A DNA stretch of 64,000 bases from Beroe forskalii (GCA_011033025.1 WFMF01000112.1:372001-436000); one strand, 5' to 3'. Counted from the first letter of the stretch, positions 24,827 to 38,000 are shown. The notes: generated by a model from the letters alone, not told the origin. Numbers and translations: made by a program.

Positions 24827-26553
24827 GACTGATTTCGTGAGTTTCTATTATGTTGAAATTTTTAGGATTTAAATTAGTTTGTAATTGATAAAGCTCCTAA
24901 ACTTGCAGCTTAAAAGCAAGACCCAATTTTCAAATTTTAATGTTGGATAATAAGTTGTTTTTCAGTTTTGTTTTTTAATGACGTTCTATGCTGGATACAT
25001 GTTTTTATCTGATTCAGGGATTATATTGAATCAATTTGGTAGTACCTTTTGTTGATGTGGGATAACCTTTTTTACTGCCGGGCCATGATTTTGTGTGGTA
25101 TTGGTATTATTTCATTATTTTATGCATGATTATGTATGTTTCAGCTTCAGAAATGACTTCATGGTTGTTAAATCCAGTCTTATTCTCTGTCTGTCATGTC
25201 CATATCGGTCTAACATCAAATATCTAAAAAGTTCCTGGGTCCAATGTGAAAATTCGGTTGTGGAAATGAAGTCGCCCTTTCTTCGTCCCTTTTCAAATTG
25301 CTGAAAAATTTTGTCGATATAAAATGTCATTTCGACGATTAGGCTCTAATGAATCTTTTCAACCTTGATAGTTCTACAATATGAAGAACATAGATTGCTG
25401 TATCAGTCATCAGATTCTTGATCTTCCCTCCATCTGTACCTCAAATAAATACCCATATAAGGTAAATTTCTTTTATAGAGACATTTGATTGACAACCGGC
25501 CCTCATGGATGTGCATATAGTTATATTTATACATCGAAAAACAAATCAATATCATTAGGTAACTAATAGTTGTAGCACTCTATACCTAGCCTATAAGGAA
25601 CTGTATCAGAGACTTTATCATGACAGTGTTGCTTTTAAAAGTATCATAGTATCATGTAAAAGTTATAAGTGGCATCGTATACTCTAGATTGTCCTCAGGC
25701 CCTTAATAAAGATTATACCGCCCCCAAAAAGAATAGTCGGTCCATCATCAACTTACCACACCTATCTATGATCGTGTCGTCACTCAACTACTGCTGCATT
25801 TTATTGGTGGTTGATTTATATATTTGGGGCTACACTGATCCTTTTATAATCTATATACTTCAGTCTTCATAAAGCTGATACAGCACCTAAAACTTCGTCT
25901 ATTACTTTGCTTTCCTTTCTTCCATACCAAATCTACCGACCATGCGGATACACATTATAGCTGGGTATTTGTTTGTCCCTCATATAAATTGCAAGCCTCT
26001 CCAATAAATGCATGAAGTTGTCCTCCTTAATGCAGGAATGTGTCAGGGTTGCTTGGTAACGTGACTTGTCCACGTGGCTTTGCGCGGGGAGATCTCAGTA
26101 AGTTGTCTGAGATGACGTGCTGTGTGTTAGTACGAGCAGTGATCTATAATAATCGATAGTATTGAGATGTTTTTGGGTTGAACTGTCAACCCCGGGGTTT
26201 TTCTTTTCTGTTTTCATGGAAAAATCTAGATCCACTCTTGTTGCTGCGTTCTTTTCTCCTTCGTTCTTTGATCATGTTTCTTTTAATTGGGGTGCGCATA
26301 TTAAAGTAAATGAATGTACTCAATATTGCCTAGTTCGCATTTGTCAATGTCAGGAACTATCAGCATTTTTGAATCCAGATAAGAGGTCTTCTGCAAGATA
26401 TGATTGTGTCTTTGACATAGATCTGAAACACGTACCCATCCTGTCTAACCTTACCAAATTATCTTTAATGAGGTCTTTCAATTTCAAGGTTTTCGATGTT
26501 TTGAATTTATTATACAGGATTAAACCAGTCCCCTCAGCTACCACCCCCTCACA

Positions 26554-29500
26554 ATGTACGGCTACGTGTTCAACGCCATCAAGCTGGGTTTCTACAGTGA
26601 CTTTGAGAAGCGGTCCTGGTACATCATCTGTACATCTGCCAATGTGCCAGAGGACTACGATGATTACATTGACTACGAGGACCAGTTATTCCTGGAGCTG
26701 GCTGTTGGTATGTCCATGTCAATTAATGGCTGTTCAATGTTCATGGTATGTCAATTGGGCTGTTGGTATGTCAATATGGGGGACAGAACCTCTGTTAGAT
26801 AGAGCTTTTCGTTAGGGTCCTATTCTCTATCGGGCAGATTGGGCATTACATTTCAGATCTGATAGTGATTTGGAGACGCTGAGGCTTAAAAAACGCTAGT
26901 TGGCTTATCCGAGAGGCTGTTAGTGTTAATATCTGGCCAACCTGTCTGAAGTATTAAAAGCTTATTAGATTAAGACAGTGTTTTATTAATGGATGCGTAT
27001 ATTTGATATCTATTGATAGATTAATCCTTTAAAGTGCATCACAAAGTTTGCGTATATTCTTTGTAGCTATCTTGGTAACTAACTGATCAGGCGTGAGCCA
27101 CAAAGTTAATATATATTCTTTGCAACTAAAGAACTAACTTTGAACTTTGTTATCAACTCAGGCGTAAGCAAGCACACGAAGCTAGACGTTAACAGAGTGG
27201 TGGAAAGGTTTGGCGAGTGGTACATCAAACTCATGATCAAAGAATGGAACATGAAAGTAATTATTGATGAATTGACGATCATTTGATGGGTAGAATGTAT
27301 AACTATAAATGTATAAATACAGTGTACATTGTATATTGTATGGTGTACTATGTATAATGTCCTTCCAATTTCAATCATCATTTTATGTGTACAATGTACA
27401 TTGTATACTGAGTACAATGTACATTGTATACTGAGTACAATGTACATTGTGTACTGTGTATAATGTACATTGTGTACTGTGTATAATGTACATTGTACAT
27501 TGTGCATTGTGTATTGTGTACTACTTATATGACGATAATGAAGTAAAATGTTTTGGAAGTAATTTGAAAGTTCTAAGAGAGAAGAAGAAACTTACAATTC
27601 CATTTCCTCAGTTGTTGGGACGGACTCCGGCGGACTTCTTCCGGACGTGGAGTGATTTCTACGACTACAAGTCCTACGAGTACGCCGGACTCATGTACGA
27701 CTCCTTCATTGTCAGTCACGAGGATGACCAGGGCTTCGACATTGCTATGAGGTGCTGGGCTCCCAACATGGCCTACTTCGGTTTAGGTGGGTAATTTGGT
27801 ACAAACTTAGAACAGTTTCGGACCGAAACTGCCAGCTTCAGACCGAGAATGACTTCATTTTACAATATCCTCGTCATTTTGAGAGAAAATTCTTCAAATT
27901 TTCACATACGCTGTGCTATGCCATAAACTGTATCCATACAAATTTGGACATCCACAAATGGTGTTATGAGATATCATCGAATTCGAAGCCAGTTTGAGAA
28001 TTTAGATCATGTCCATATTATATAGTCAGTTTGAGAATTGAGATCACGTCCATATTAGGCTTCAGTCCAAGAACCTCTTTACACTTCAGGAGTGATCAAG
28101 AACACCCTGAAGATCCTGTTTAACGTTCCTGATGACGGGTTTCAGATCGTGCAGGAACCGCAGCAGATCGACGGTTTTATCTTCCACACCAACTTCAGAC
28201 TTCAGTTCGATAACTCGCAGTGGTTTGAGCCCGAGGATGTTAAGGAACAGATTGATAACACTCTGGATAAGATCATCCCAACATCAGCACTCAACGTACT
28301 GGGTCTCTTCCCTTTCTTTATTTACTTTGACAGGTTTGGTCTAGTTTGTTTAAGAGGATTAATTGCTTTGGTAAAATGGGAGCCTAATTGAGTAATATTT
28401 TGAGAGGCTGGAGCCTGAAACTTCAAAATAAAAATATTATTTAGAATTCAACCGTTAGTATGAAATGTTGAATGTGGGCATGAGTTCACCGACAAAATTT
28501 CTCCCTCTTTCAAATGTCTTCCTTTTCCAATTTGAGATAGGGAGGAATTTGGAAATTCCAAATTCCTCCCTCTCTCAAATTCCCCCCAATTTCTCGGCTG
28601 CAGGTTTAATGAGATCCACTCTGTGGGTCGGACTCTGGAGCAGATCATCCCTAACCTGGTGCGCACTAAGCTCAATAAGAACTTCAACCTGAGGAAGCCA
28701 AGGCTAGGGACTCTCACCTGGAACTACATCAAGAGCAACCAGCACCAGGTAAAAGCTTAAACAACGCCCCCAGACCAACCCAGCCAAAATTTGTCAGGAA
28801 AAATGCTGTCAAGTGTCAATTTGGTCGAATCAGTCAATGCTTTCCATAGGTTTGTGTAATAAGCGGTTACATGTCGAAGTGGTGACCGTATACCGCAACT
28901 TACATGGTCGAGGCGACAGCCGAGACTGTGTAAGTTGGATAATAGACGAGGCGTGCCGAGTTCATTATCGTAGGTATACGGTCACAGCTGAGATCATGGA
29001 ACCGGATTATACCCCGACCGGAAACAGCTGGGACCGACTTTTCTGCGGCCAAACAACAGTATTTCTTCCCACTCGGGTCTGACGACCCTCGTCCGGATTC
29101 ATCGCTTAAGTAGATTTTTCATTGCTTCTTTATAAAATCAAATTTAATTTTAAGCTTTTTTGCACTGTTATTCAGTGGTGACCGTATAACCAAACTTATA
29201 CGGTCGCTAAAAGAAGCTTGGGAGGGGTATAATGCTGATTTCACGGATCGGGTCGTTGAATAATACTGGATCTGCTGTTTTAGGTATTCGAGCTATGCAG
29301 CAAGGCCAGTGAGGGAGCTGTCCAACTCCTCCGAAACGAGGAGACAGTGGTAGACCTCCACATGCGACTGCAGGGCCAGATGATCGTCTTCGAGGAGACG
29401 GGGGACGCCATATTCCTGTGTTCTCCACGGCTGGAGTCCATGCAGGCCTGCAAGTCTGTTTTCTTGGGGGATTACGAGGCTCACGATAGCACCAAGGCCC

Positions 29501-32500
29501 AACTCCTGTCCTCCTCGCTTAGGTTAGATCTTTAGGTGCATGTAACGTTCGTCGGTCGATCGAGTGGAATTGGTCGATCGATCAACTTCATTTGATCGAC
29601 TGATGTGTTTTAATAGAAAATCTTTAAGCTAGTAGGAAAACAACTAAATATTGCTCATTTGAAAACAATTCAAGTCAACAGGGAGCATTAAAACACATCA
29701 TTCATTCAAATGGAGTTGATCGATCGACCAATTCCATTCGATCGACCGACGAATGTTACGGGCGCCTGATGATTTTAAGTCCATAATTTCATGAAAAACA
29801 AAATTTCATGAAAAACAAAACCAAGCAGATTAGAATTTCCTGATTCTTATCAGGAAGTATATCGTAGAATTCCCAGATTCTACTCAGGCCAGTATTCTTA
29901 GAATTCATAGAGTATATTATTGATAATCAGGACAATATATCTTAGAAATTCCAGATTATACTCACGGCAATAATATATCTCGTCCTTGCAGAGTGTACAA
30001 TGTACATGGTTCGTCTCAGGGCAATATATCTCATCCCCTCCCAGAGTGCACCTTAATTCATCTCATTCCCCTGTAGAGTGCACATTGTATCCATCTCATC
30101 CCATCCCCTCTCAGAGTGCATATGGTTCGTCGGCTGCTGGACGAGGAAAGGGAGCAGAGCATCGTACAGAACCAGTACCTGTCCGTACTGAGCACTGAGA
30201 TGAGGATCACAGAGGGACTCATCGAACAGATCATGCCGAAAGATGTCGCTCTACAGGTTAATAATACATAAACCATTTCAGAGAGAAACACGATTTCTGA
30301 TTGAACATTTGAAAATCATGTGGTAACGTTAATGTTAATAAATTCATCATACAATTCTAGATAATATTGTGCTTAATCTACAGAGCATTTTCATCATCAG
30401 ATATAACAATTAACACACTCCCCCCTCAGATTCGCGAGGGAACGCCCTTTGTTAACACGTGTGAGGAGTTTAGTGAAGCTACCGTGCTGTTCAGTGACCT
30501 GGTGGGGTTCACCGAGCTCTGTTCCACCCTCTCACCCATGCAGGTACAATAAACAACGTTATGGGGTTCCATTTCAACCCCAAAACCCGTGGGTATCTGG
30601 GTATCTCAGTATCTCTCCCATGCAGGTATAGTACCAGTAACTGGGGTTTCATTTTCAACCCCCAAACCCATGGGTACAATACCAGTTGGGGTTTCATTTT
30701 CAACCCCAAAACCCGTGGGTATCTCAGTATCTCTCCCATGCAGGTATAGTACCAGTAGCTGGGGTTTCATCTTCAACCCCCAAACCCATGGGTACAATAC
30801 CAGTTGGGGTTTTATTTTCAACCCTAAACTCACGGGTATCTGGTAAAACCCAGAGGGTCAAAACGTTCCCTCTCAAATAATTCGGCGGGTTTTAAACCCG
30901 CCGACTTTGTTAACACGCCGACTCTTGAAAATTATTTGGGAGGGAACGTTTTGACCCAAATGAGGGGGGATGGGAGGGCGCCCTCCCTAAAGGAGGGCAG
31001 TTTGGTAGCTATGTATCTATCTAACAATTAATAACCGCTCAGGTGGCAGGGCTACTGAACAGGATGTACATGGCTTTTGACACTCTCACGGATAGCCACA
31101 CCAACGTCTACAAGGTAAGTTTACAGAACTTTATACATCTTTTTGAAGTGAAATCAGAATGAGACGTACCTATTGAATTCTGAAACGTTTATACTGGATT
31201 TAGTATATCAGCTGATACGTAGATTAAGATCCGTTTAATGACTCTTAGGAATTCAAATATCACAGAGCTGATTGATTCTACTCTTCCCAGGTGGAGACCA
31301 TGGGAGACCAAAGAACTGATAGAAATTCTATTCCTCTCAGGTTGAGACTGTCGGAGACCCCCGCAGAACTGATAGAGATTCTCCTCAGGTTGAGACTATC
31401 GGGGACCTAAGAACTGATTGAGACTCGACTCCTCTCAGGTTGAGACTTGAGACTATCAGAGACCACAGAACTGATTGAGACTCGACTCCTCTCAGGTTGA
31501 GACTTGAGACTATCAGAGACCACAGAACTGATTGAGACTCGACTCCTCTCAGGTTGAGACTTGAGACTATCAGAGACCACAGAACTGATTGAGACTCTAC
31601 TCCTCTCAGGTTGAGGCTATCGGAGACCCCCCAGAACTGATTCTCACTACTCCCAGGTTGAGACTATCGGAGACGCCTACATGTTGGTGAGTGGGCTGCC
31701 TGAGCGGTCGGAGCACCACGCTAAGCACGCTGCTGACATTGCAATGGCCATGATACACGCCATTCAGAAAGTTAAGATCAGCTTCCTGAAGGAACCTCTG
31801 ACTGTCAAACTTGGCATGCACTCCGGGCCTGTAGTGGCAGGTTTGTGAACTGAGGGATGTATGAGCCGGAGCGATGCAAACATCTGTAAAAGAAATTATC
31901 CACACAGTTTTTCCTACTCCTAGTCCTAGGCATGAAGTATCTAAGTCTCCTAAAATTAAAAATTTCGAAAAGTAATGCTATAAAGATTTCGTCTTTTTTC
32001 AATGATAATTCACTGATTGACCCTCTAATTGATTGTCTCTGTATTCGCCAGGAGTGGTGGGATGGAAAGTGCCGCGTTACTGTTTGTTCGGTGACACAGT
32101 AAACACAGCCTCCAGAATGGAGTCTTCTAGTGAAGCTCTCAAGATACACATCAGCGACTCCACCAACGAGTACCTCAAACGATACGGTGAGTGGTTTCAT
32201 CACATTTTATTCAGTGACACCGGTCACCCATAGGATCCCGGAATTGTCTTAAAATATTGACCAATTAGTGCACGAGATAAAGGTTAGGGTTGGAAGAGGG
32301 GATGTGAATAGTGAGTCATCGTCTCTCCGCCCGAACCCAATACCCCTCCCTTCACATCCCTCTCAGTCCCCACCATCCTCTCACATCCCTCTCAGTCCCC
32401 ACCCTCCCTTCACATCCCTCTCAGTCCCCACCCTCCCTTCACATCCCTCTCAGTCCCCATCCTCTCACATCCCTCTCAGTCCCCACCATCCCTTCACATC

Positions 32501-34524
32501 CCTCTCAGTCCCCACCATCCCCTCCCTTCACATCCCTCTCAGTCCCCACCATCCTCTCACATCCCTCTCAGTCCCCACCATCCCTTCACATCCCTCTCAG
32601 TCCCCACCCTCCCTTCACATCCCTCTCAGTCCCCACCCCGCCCTCCCTTCACATCCCTCTCAGTTCCCACCCCGCCCCTCCCTTCACATCCCTCTCAGTC
32701 CCCACCCTCCCTTCACATCCCTCTCAGTCCCCCACCCCTTCACATCCCCCCAGTCCCCACCCTCCTTCACATCCCTCTCAGTTCCCACCCCACCCTCCCT
32801 TCACATCCCTCTCAGTTCCCACCCCTCCCTTCACATCCCTCAGTTCCCAACCCCCCCCCTTCCCCTCTCGGTCCCACCCTCCTTCACATCCCTCTCAGTC
32901 CCCACCCTCCCTTCACATCCTCTCAGTCCCCACCATCCTTCACATCCCTCTCAGTCCTTCACATCCCTCTCAGTCCCCACCTCCCTTCAGTCCCATCCCT
33001 TCACCCCACCATCCCTTCACATCCCTCTCAGTCCCCACCCCACCATCCCTTCACATCCCTCTCAGTCCCCACCATCCCCTCCCTTCACATCCCTCTCAGT
33101 TCCACCCCACCATCCCTTCACATCCCTCTCAGTCAACACCCCACTCTCCCCTCGCCAGTCGCCCCCTTCTAGTAGAAACAGTCCATGGGCAGCTCAATTT
33201 TCGCAGCTTTCTCCTATGTAACTAACTATCTCTACTATTCTTTCGCCTCCCCAGGGAACTACATCACGCGTCAGCGGGGATGGCACACGCACAAAGGGAA
33301 GGGCCAGCTGCCGACCTACTGGCTCTGTGGCCAGGGGGACCTCATCCTGACGTCGTACACCAAGGAGGAGATGATGGAGGAGGAGGCGAAGAAACAGGTC
33401 AACCAGGTCCTCGAGCAGGTACAAACCACAGACACGTGCACTTGTAGTATTGTTGAAGTGTTACAGTGAAAATGACATGGAAATTAATAATAATAACGCC
33501 ACCTTGTTGTGAAATTGAAAGTTTCATCTCAAGTGGAAACTGTCTTGGCTCTTTTGAACCATTTTATTTTATTTGAATCCCCAGCCTTTTGACCCGCAGT
33601 CCCCACTCTATAACCCCCGCCTCTCATCCAAGCCTTTGACCCGCAGTCCCCACTCTATAACCCCCGCCTCTCATCCAAGCCTTTGACCCGCAGTCCCCAC
33701 TCTATAACCCCCGCCTCTCATCCAAGCCTTTGACCCGCAGTCCCCACTCTATAACCCCCGCCTCTCATCCAAGCCTTTGACCCCACTCTATAACCCCGCC
33801 TCTCATCCAAGCCTTTGACCCGTCCCCACTCTATAACCCCGCCTCATCCAAGCCTTTGACCCGCAGTCCCCACTCTATAACCCCCGCCTCATCCAAGCCT
33901 TTGACCCGCAGTCCCCACTCTATAACCCCCGCCTCATCCAAGCCTTTGACCCGCAGTCCCCCCACTCTATAACCCCGCCTCTCATCCAAGCCTTTGTTGC
34001 AGTCCCCACCTATAACCCCGCCTCTCATCCAAGCCTTTGACCCGTGGTCCCCACTCTATAACCCCCGCCTCATCCAAGCCTTTGACCCGCAGTCCCCACT
34101 CTACATAACCCCCCGCCTCTCATCCAAGCCTTTGACCCGCAGTCCCCACTTTATAAAATTCAAAGCCTTTCCCCCACTCTATAACCCCCGCCTCTCATCC
34201 AAGCCTTTTGACCCGCAGTCCCCACTATAACCCCCGCCTCTCATCCAAGCCTTTGACCCGCAGCCCCCACTCTATAACCCCCGCCTCTCCCAGGTCACAG
34301 AAGGGAACATATCTGCCGACGTGCTCAACCAGTTGGGGAACAACCCCGCTTTACAACGCCAGATAAACCCCCTAAAAGGGGTTTCAGCGCTCACCAATAT
34401 TCCAGGGGAGCAGGATTCCGACGGAGATGTGAAAGCTAACCACGTTCCTAACCCCAAGGCTGGCAGTAAGATGCATAGGGGAGAGATCTTCAAGGCTATG
34501 AGTTCTATCTGTAACATTCTTTGA
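26554..34524 (+). CDS. Soluble guanylate cyclase, H-NOX domain without heme-ligand histidine
   Basis: Makes cGMP from GTP. Exons: 26554-26707, 27162-27256, 27612-27786, 28090-28333, 28604-28748, 29284-29522, 30115-30256, 30430-30543, 31043-31114, 31657-31840, 32052-32186, 33255-33418, 34294-34524; phases agree, 697 aa. Domains: H-NOX (1-180), HNOBA (190-345), signalling helix (350-398), cyclase (405-600), then a polar tail unlike the family. Cyclase residues are all present: metal Asp421 (LFSDLVGFT) and Asp466, guanine-selecting Glu462 (VETIGDAY) and Cys532 ([10 protein letters not shown]), Asn539 and Arg543 (NTASRME). One chain thus supplies what alpha and beta normally share, so a homodimer is possible. 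Ungapped alignment with beta1 puts Tyr100 at the proximal His105, and the YxSxR heme motif is absent. NO sensing by heme is therefore doubtful. I chose the start from MYGYV, which matches the beta-subunit MYGFV. Confidence 0.93.
27285..27530. repeat. Palindromic GTACAATGTACATTGT array in cyclase intron 2
   Basis: Repeats of GTACAATGTACATTGTATAC with variants. Each unit is itself nearly self-complementary, so the stretch can fold into serial hairpins. Similar sequence occurs at 40335-40440. Open frames on both strands here are not genes. Confidence 0.8.
28875..29220. mobile_element. MITE-like inverted repeats around GTGACCGTATA
   Basis: GTGGTGACCGTATACC near 28888 is matched by GGTATACGGTCAC near 28983. 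A second small pair, GACCGTATAACC and TATACGGTC, lies at 29177-29213. Part of the sequence between (ACTCGGGTCTGACGACC) occurs in reverse at about 38535-38560, so this is a dispersed family. Boundaries are uncertain. Confidence 0.55.
29534..29767. mobile_element. MITE, second copy of the 6439 family
   Basis: 234 bp, ends AGGTGCATGTAAC and GTTACGGGCGCCT with long inverted repeats carrying GGTCGATCGA, and the same inner sequence (GAAAATCTTTAAG) as 6439-6673. It begins 11 bp past the donor of cyclase exon 6. Confidence 0.88.
29985..30114. repeat. Repeated copies of the cyclase exon 7 acceptor and exon start
   Basis: The true junction is TCTCAG/AGTGCATATGG at 30115. Imperfect copies of CAG-AGTGCAC or CAG-AGTGTACAATG precede it near 29989, 30043 and 30074, so the intron contains several decoy acceptors carrying exon-like sequence. 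Confidence 0.7.
30530..30850. repeat. Repeats derived from the cyclase exon 8 donor
   Basis: Exon 8 ends TCACCCATGCAG/GTACAA. The intron then carries two further CCCATGCAGGTATAG blocks (near 30621 and 30737). These are embedded in an alternating repeat of GGGGTTTCATTTTCAACCCC and CCCATGGGTACAATACCAG, some parts of which are self-complementary. Confidence 0.75.
30854..30957. repeat. Long perfect-like hairpin
   Basis: GGTCAAAACGTTCCCTCTCA at the left is mirrored by GAGGGAACGTTTTGACCC at the right. An inner palindrome (CGGCGGGTTTTAAACCCGCC) is nested between. Looks like a small foldback element; there is no coding potential. Confidence 0.8.
31270..31656. repeat. About 50-bp repeats copying the cyclase exon 10 acceptor
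   Basis: Six or seven units contain CTCTCAGGTTGAGACT followed by ATCGGAGAC or ATCAGAGACC. They match the real junction CCCAG/GTTGAGACTATCGGAG at 31657, which is the start of the VETIGDAY motif. Each unit has an AG acceptor and part of the exon, but the copies go out of frame or lose the aspartate. Confidence 0.85.
32330..33150. repeat. About 29-bp TC-rich minisatellite in cyclase intron 11
   Basis: Nearly 30 units of CCTTCACATCCCTCTCAGTC plus CCCACCCTC. Each carries a pyrimidine tract and CAG, that is, an acceptor-like site about 100 bp or more before the true acceptor (33254). The long Ser/Pro/His frames read through it are artefacts. Confidence 0.93.
33585..34290. repeat. 47-bp minisatellite running into the last cyclase acceptor
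   Basis: About 16 units of CCACTCTATAACCCCCGCCT then CTCATCCAAGCCTTTGACCCGCAGT. The final unit (AACCCCCGCCTCTCCCAG) is itself the acceptor of exon 13 at 34293/34294. Confidence 0.93.
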
Positions 34525-34675
34525 GGGGTCGCAAAAGTGAAGAAATATATTCGGATATAACTCATTAAAGTAAGAGATTTAGATAACAAAATCTGGACTA
34601 AGTAAAGATTGTTTAACTTTAATAGTTTAATGTTTATTCAAGTTGGAATATTATGTGCTATTGTTATTGACGATA

Positions 34676-34681
34676 AATAAA
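34676..34681 (+). terminator. Polyadenylation signal of the guanylate cyclase gene
   Basis: AATAAA about 150 bp after the stop codon (34522-34524). The remaining 330 bp to the convergent gene at 35015 hold nothing recognisable. Confidence 0.55.
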
Positions 34682-35014
34682 AGCCAGTGACACTGCCAAA
34701 GAATTGCTTCAAGTTTATGTTTCTGTGGATTGTAATATTAACCGACCAAATAACAGCCTACGGCTCCATTCCATTATTTCTGAGTTTTTGTTGGAATAAC
34801 GATTTAGATTGAAACTGGGTTTTGGGGCTAATCGTTGCAATATTTGATTACAATCGAAACATTAACTGATTCGTTCCTGTATTAAGCTTAAAACAATACA
34901 AGTTTGTGAGTCTGTGCTAATTAGCTACCAGCGTCTCTTTCAACAACTTCACTTGAATTGTCACGTTCTACATGCCTTGAGCTCTTGATCCATCTCAATT
35001 AATTTGGAATCTGT

Positions 35015-38000
35015 TCATCTCTTGGTCAGCATATCATAAGCGTGATCTTCCTCTTCTTTTGTGTCCCGTGTCATGTGTTCCAACAGCACAGGGTCAAACA
35101 GCCGTGAGTAAACCCCCGGAGCCTCAAAATCTCTAACCCCCAGACCCCCTGCGTTCTGATCAGCACTTCCACCTGATTGCCTCCTCCTCTCATTTTCTAG
35201 CGATACCAAGGCTGCTGATCCACCAATAACATACGAAACGAACGTGGGTTTTGTAAACCGCCGTGTTCGCCGGCGTTTCAGGAGCGTATAATGCCGAGGC
35301 GAGGACACATCAATATCAACCTCCTGGTAAATAACATTAGCACAAGGCTGATCCGAGACGTGTAAATTAGCTGAGTAACTGCTGTGTTTGGACCGGATGT
35401 CCTGTTCCAAGGTCTCGTATAGGAAGGATCTGTCGCAGGACCGTTCAAAGTACGGGTAAATATCAGATGAGGAGGCGGTACTACTCGCAGTGGTGTCCGA
35501 GTAGAAGTAGTCAGATAGGGGTGGAAACTGGTCGGTGTTGTAGGAATCACTGTAGGAATCTCTGTTGCCTTCCTCAGTTATAGGGAGTGGATGCGAGTAG
35601 GATAGTAAGTCTCTGTTTCCATCCTCAACTATAGGGAGTGGATGCGAGTAGGATAGTAAGTCTCTGTTGCCTTCCTCAACTATAGGGAGTGGATGCGAAT
35701 AGGATTGTAAGTCTGATGTACTATCGTGAGGACGAGTGTAATCAGTGTTGTACTCAGGGAATGGCCCTAAATCATCGGATGTTGTTTGCGGTTCTTCAGA
35801 GCCCGTTAATGGAGATGATAGCTTGATTTCTGGAATGGGCAGCTGGTGCATTTGAGCCGTCTCCTCATCAATTGTTGCTATTTTATCAGAAAATCTTCGC
35901 ATTGCGATGATACTGGAAATGATGCTGATCTGGTTTCGTATTGCCACCAGAATGTCAACTGCAAGACGGGATCGGAAGGAGTAGGACCTATCGCCGTGTT
36001 TCATACTTCCCAGCTCCAGAATCACTGTGTCAGGGTCGTGCTTATCTCGGGCAAATCTGAGGGGTGGAAAATAAACAAATCCGCGATGTTTGATGGAACT
36101 TATTTTTGACATGACGATCATTCAATATTGAAAAACGCAACGTTGGCAATGAACATCTCAAATTGATAATGCTTTTGTCCACATTAATCAGTACCAACTC
36201 ACGTTTTGATCTTGGTGTAGGGAATAACTCTGGTTATACAGCACCTCTGTAATGACACAATACTGACGTCAGAAGGGGTAACGACTAGAAGGAACTCTGT
36301 TTCATCGGCATCCACCTGAAATGGGAATTCTCGCATAGTGAAAAGTGATCAATTATTCTTTAGCACTTTCAAATTAACGATTTAAGGGCCGGGAATGAAT
36401 AGAGGCGCAAATTATGCGAGGAAACTTGAATTAAATAGTTGTTTGCACGTGCACTTTTGTAGTTGTTATGAATGGCAACAACAGGCAAAATGGTCATATT
36501 AAGGGTGTTCAATTCTCAAACGTATAGTTTTTCGATTCTTACTTTTTTCAAATAAATAATGACTATTGACCAAATTTGAAACATTTTGTCGTTATTATAC
36601 TCATTCTGACCCATTTCCCAATTCCTAGCACCCTGCGAAAAATTCCGGAATTATCGATGATAAAAAGATTATCGCGCGATAATCTTTCTGAAAAACGATA
36701 ATCGATTAATTAAAAACGATCATCGTGCGATAATCGTTTTCAAATGATAATTGTACCTTGTTAACACTGGATCCTCATTATCAACGTTACCTCATTCACA
36801 ACAGTACCTAATTAACAACGGTACCGTATTAACAACGGTACCTTGTTAACAATGAAACCTTATTAACAACGGTTCCTTGTTAACAACAGTACCTTGTTAA
36901 CAACGGTACCTTGTTAACAACGGTACCTTATTAACAACGGTACCTTATTAACAACGGTACCTTATTAACAACGGTACCTTATTAACAACGGTACCTTATT
37001 AACAACGGTACCTTATCAACAACGGTACCTTGTTAACAACGGTACCTTGTTAACAACGGTACCTTATTAACAACGGTACCTTATCAACAACGGTACCTTG
37101 TTAACAACGGTACCTTGTTAACAACGGTACCTTGTTAACAATGGTACCTTGTTAACAACGGTACCTTGTTAAACAACGGTACCTTATTAACAACGGTACC
37201 TTGTTTACAACGGTACCTTGTTAACAACGGTACCTTGTTAACAACGGTACCTTGTTAACAACGGTACCTTATTAACGACAGTACCTTATTAACAACGGTA
37301 CCTTATTAACAACAATTATTAACAACTATTATTAACAGCGATTATTAACAACGATTAAGCAAGACAACTCTGACAAGAAAATGAAAACTAATGACCAGAC
37401 TGGCAGCACAGGTCCTTATATATGTTGGCTGACACCACTCAGTCATCTATGACGAACGGCGACGTATGCGCATTCCACATACCAACTCTATGACGTTGAC
37501 ACCACTTTGCACCCAATCAAGCATGACGAATAGCGTTACGTGCACATACCGACTCTATGATGTTGACACCACTCAACATCAAATCAAACATGAAGAATGA
37601 AGTTACGCGTACGTTCACATACCAACATCAAATCAAGCGTGATGAATTGCAATGTTACACATTCCACATACCGTTCGATTGCAATGTGCACTATTTACCT
37701 ACCATGACCCTACCTACCAGTGCGACCCTGTTACTGGTACCTTATATAGTGTGAAAACTACCCACCATCCCTGAATCGGATTCGGGAAGGAAAACAGACC
37801 GTTTCAGTTGTTTCAGTCGGACCGATATTTATTTATTTTATGATCAAACTCACGCACAAAACTACGGCTTAGTGATATAATAATCACGTGCAGCGCTGCA
37901 GCCTCTCGTAAATTTTACGCGCGCGTTCCGCAAAACTTGGTTTATTTGCAGAGTGTGGCAATTTGGCTGTCACACTGCTTGTTAGTTCCACTTTTGATGT

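Larger units (their letters stand above)
24070..26150. repeat. Tandem duplication of the GALK2 3' end, copy 2
   Basis: Partner of 21767-24069. From 24830 to 26150 it repeats the AT-rich downstream flank and carries no recognisable gene. Its right end lies about 400 bp before the start codon of the guanylate cyclase gene, so it may border or contain that gene's promoter. Confidence 0.9.

Noticed and set aside
26162..26815. 217-codon plus-strand frame overlapping the cyclase start
   Set aside because: In its last part it reads the first cyclase exon in another frame, and the upstream part has no recognisable protein sequence; MYGYV at 26554 fits the family start.
32268..33225. Two overlapping frames of over 300 codons rich in Ser, Pro and His
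   Set aside because: Product of the 29-bp TC-rich minisatellite in a cyclase intron; the flanking exons splice across it with agreeing phases.
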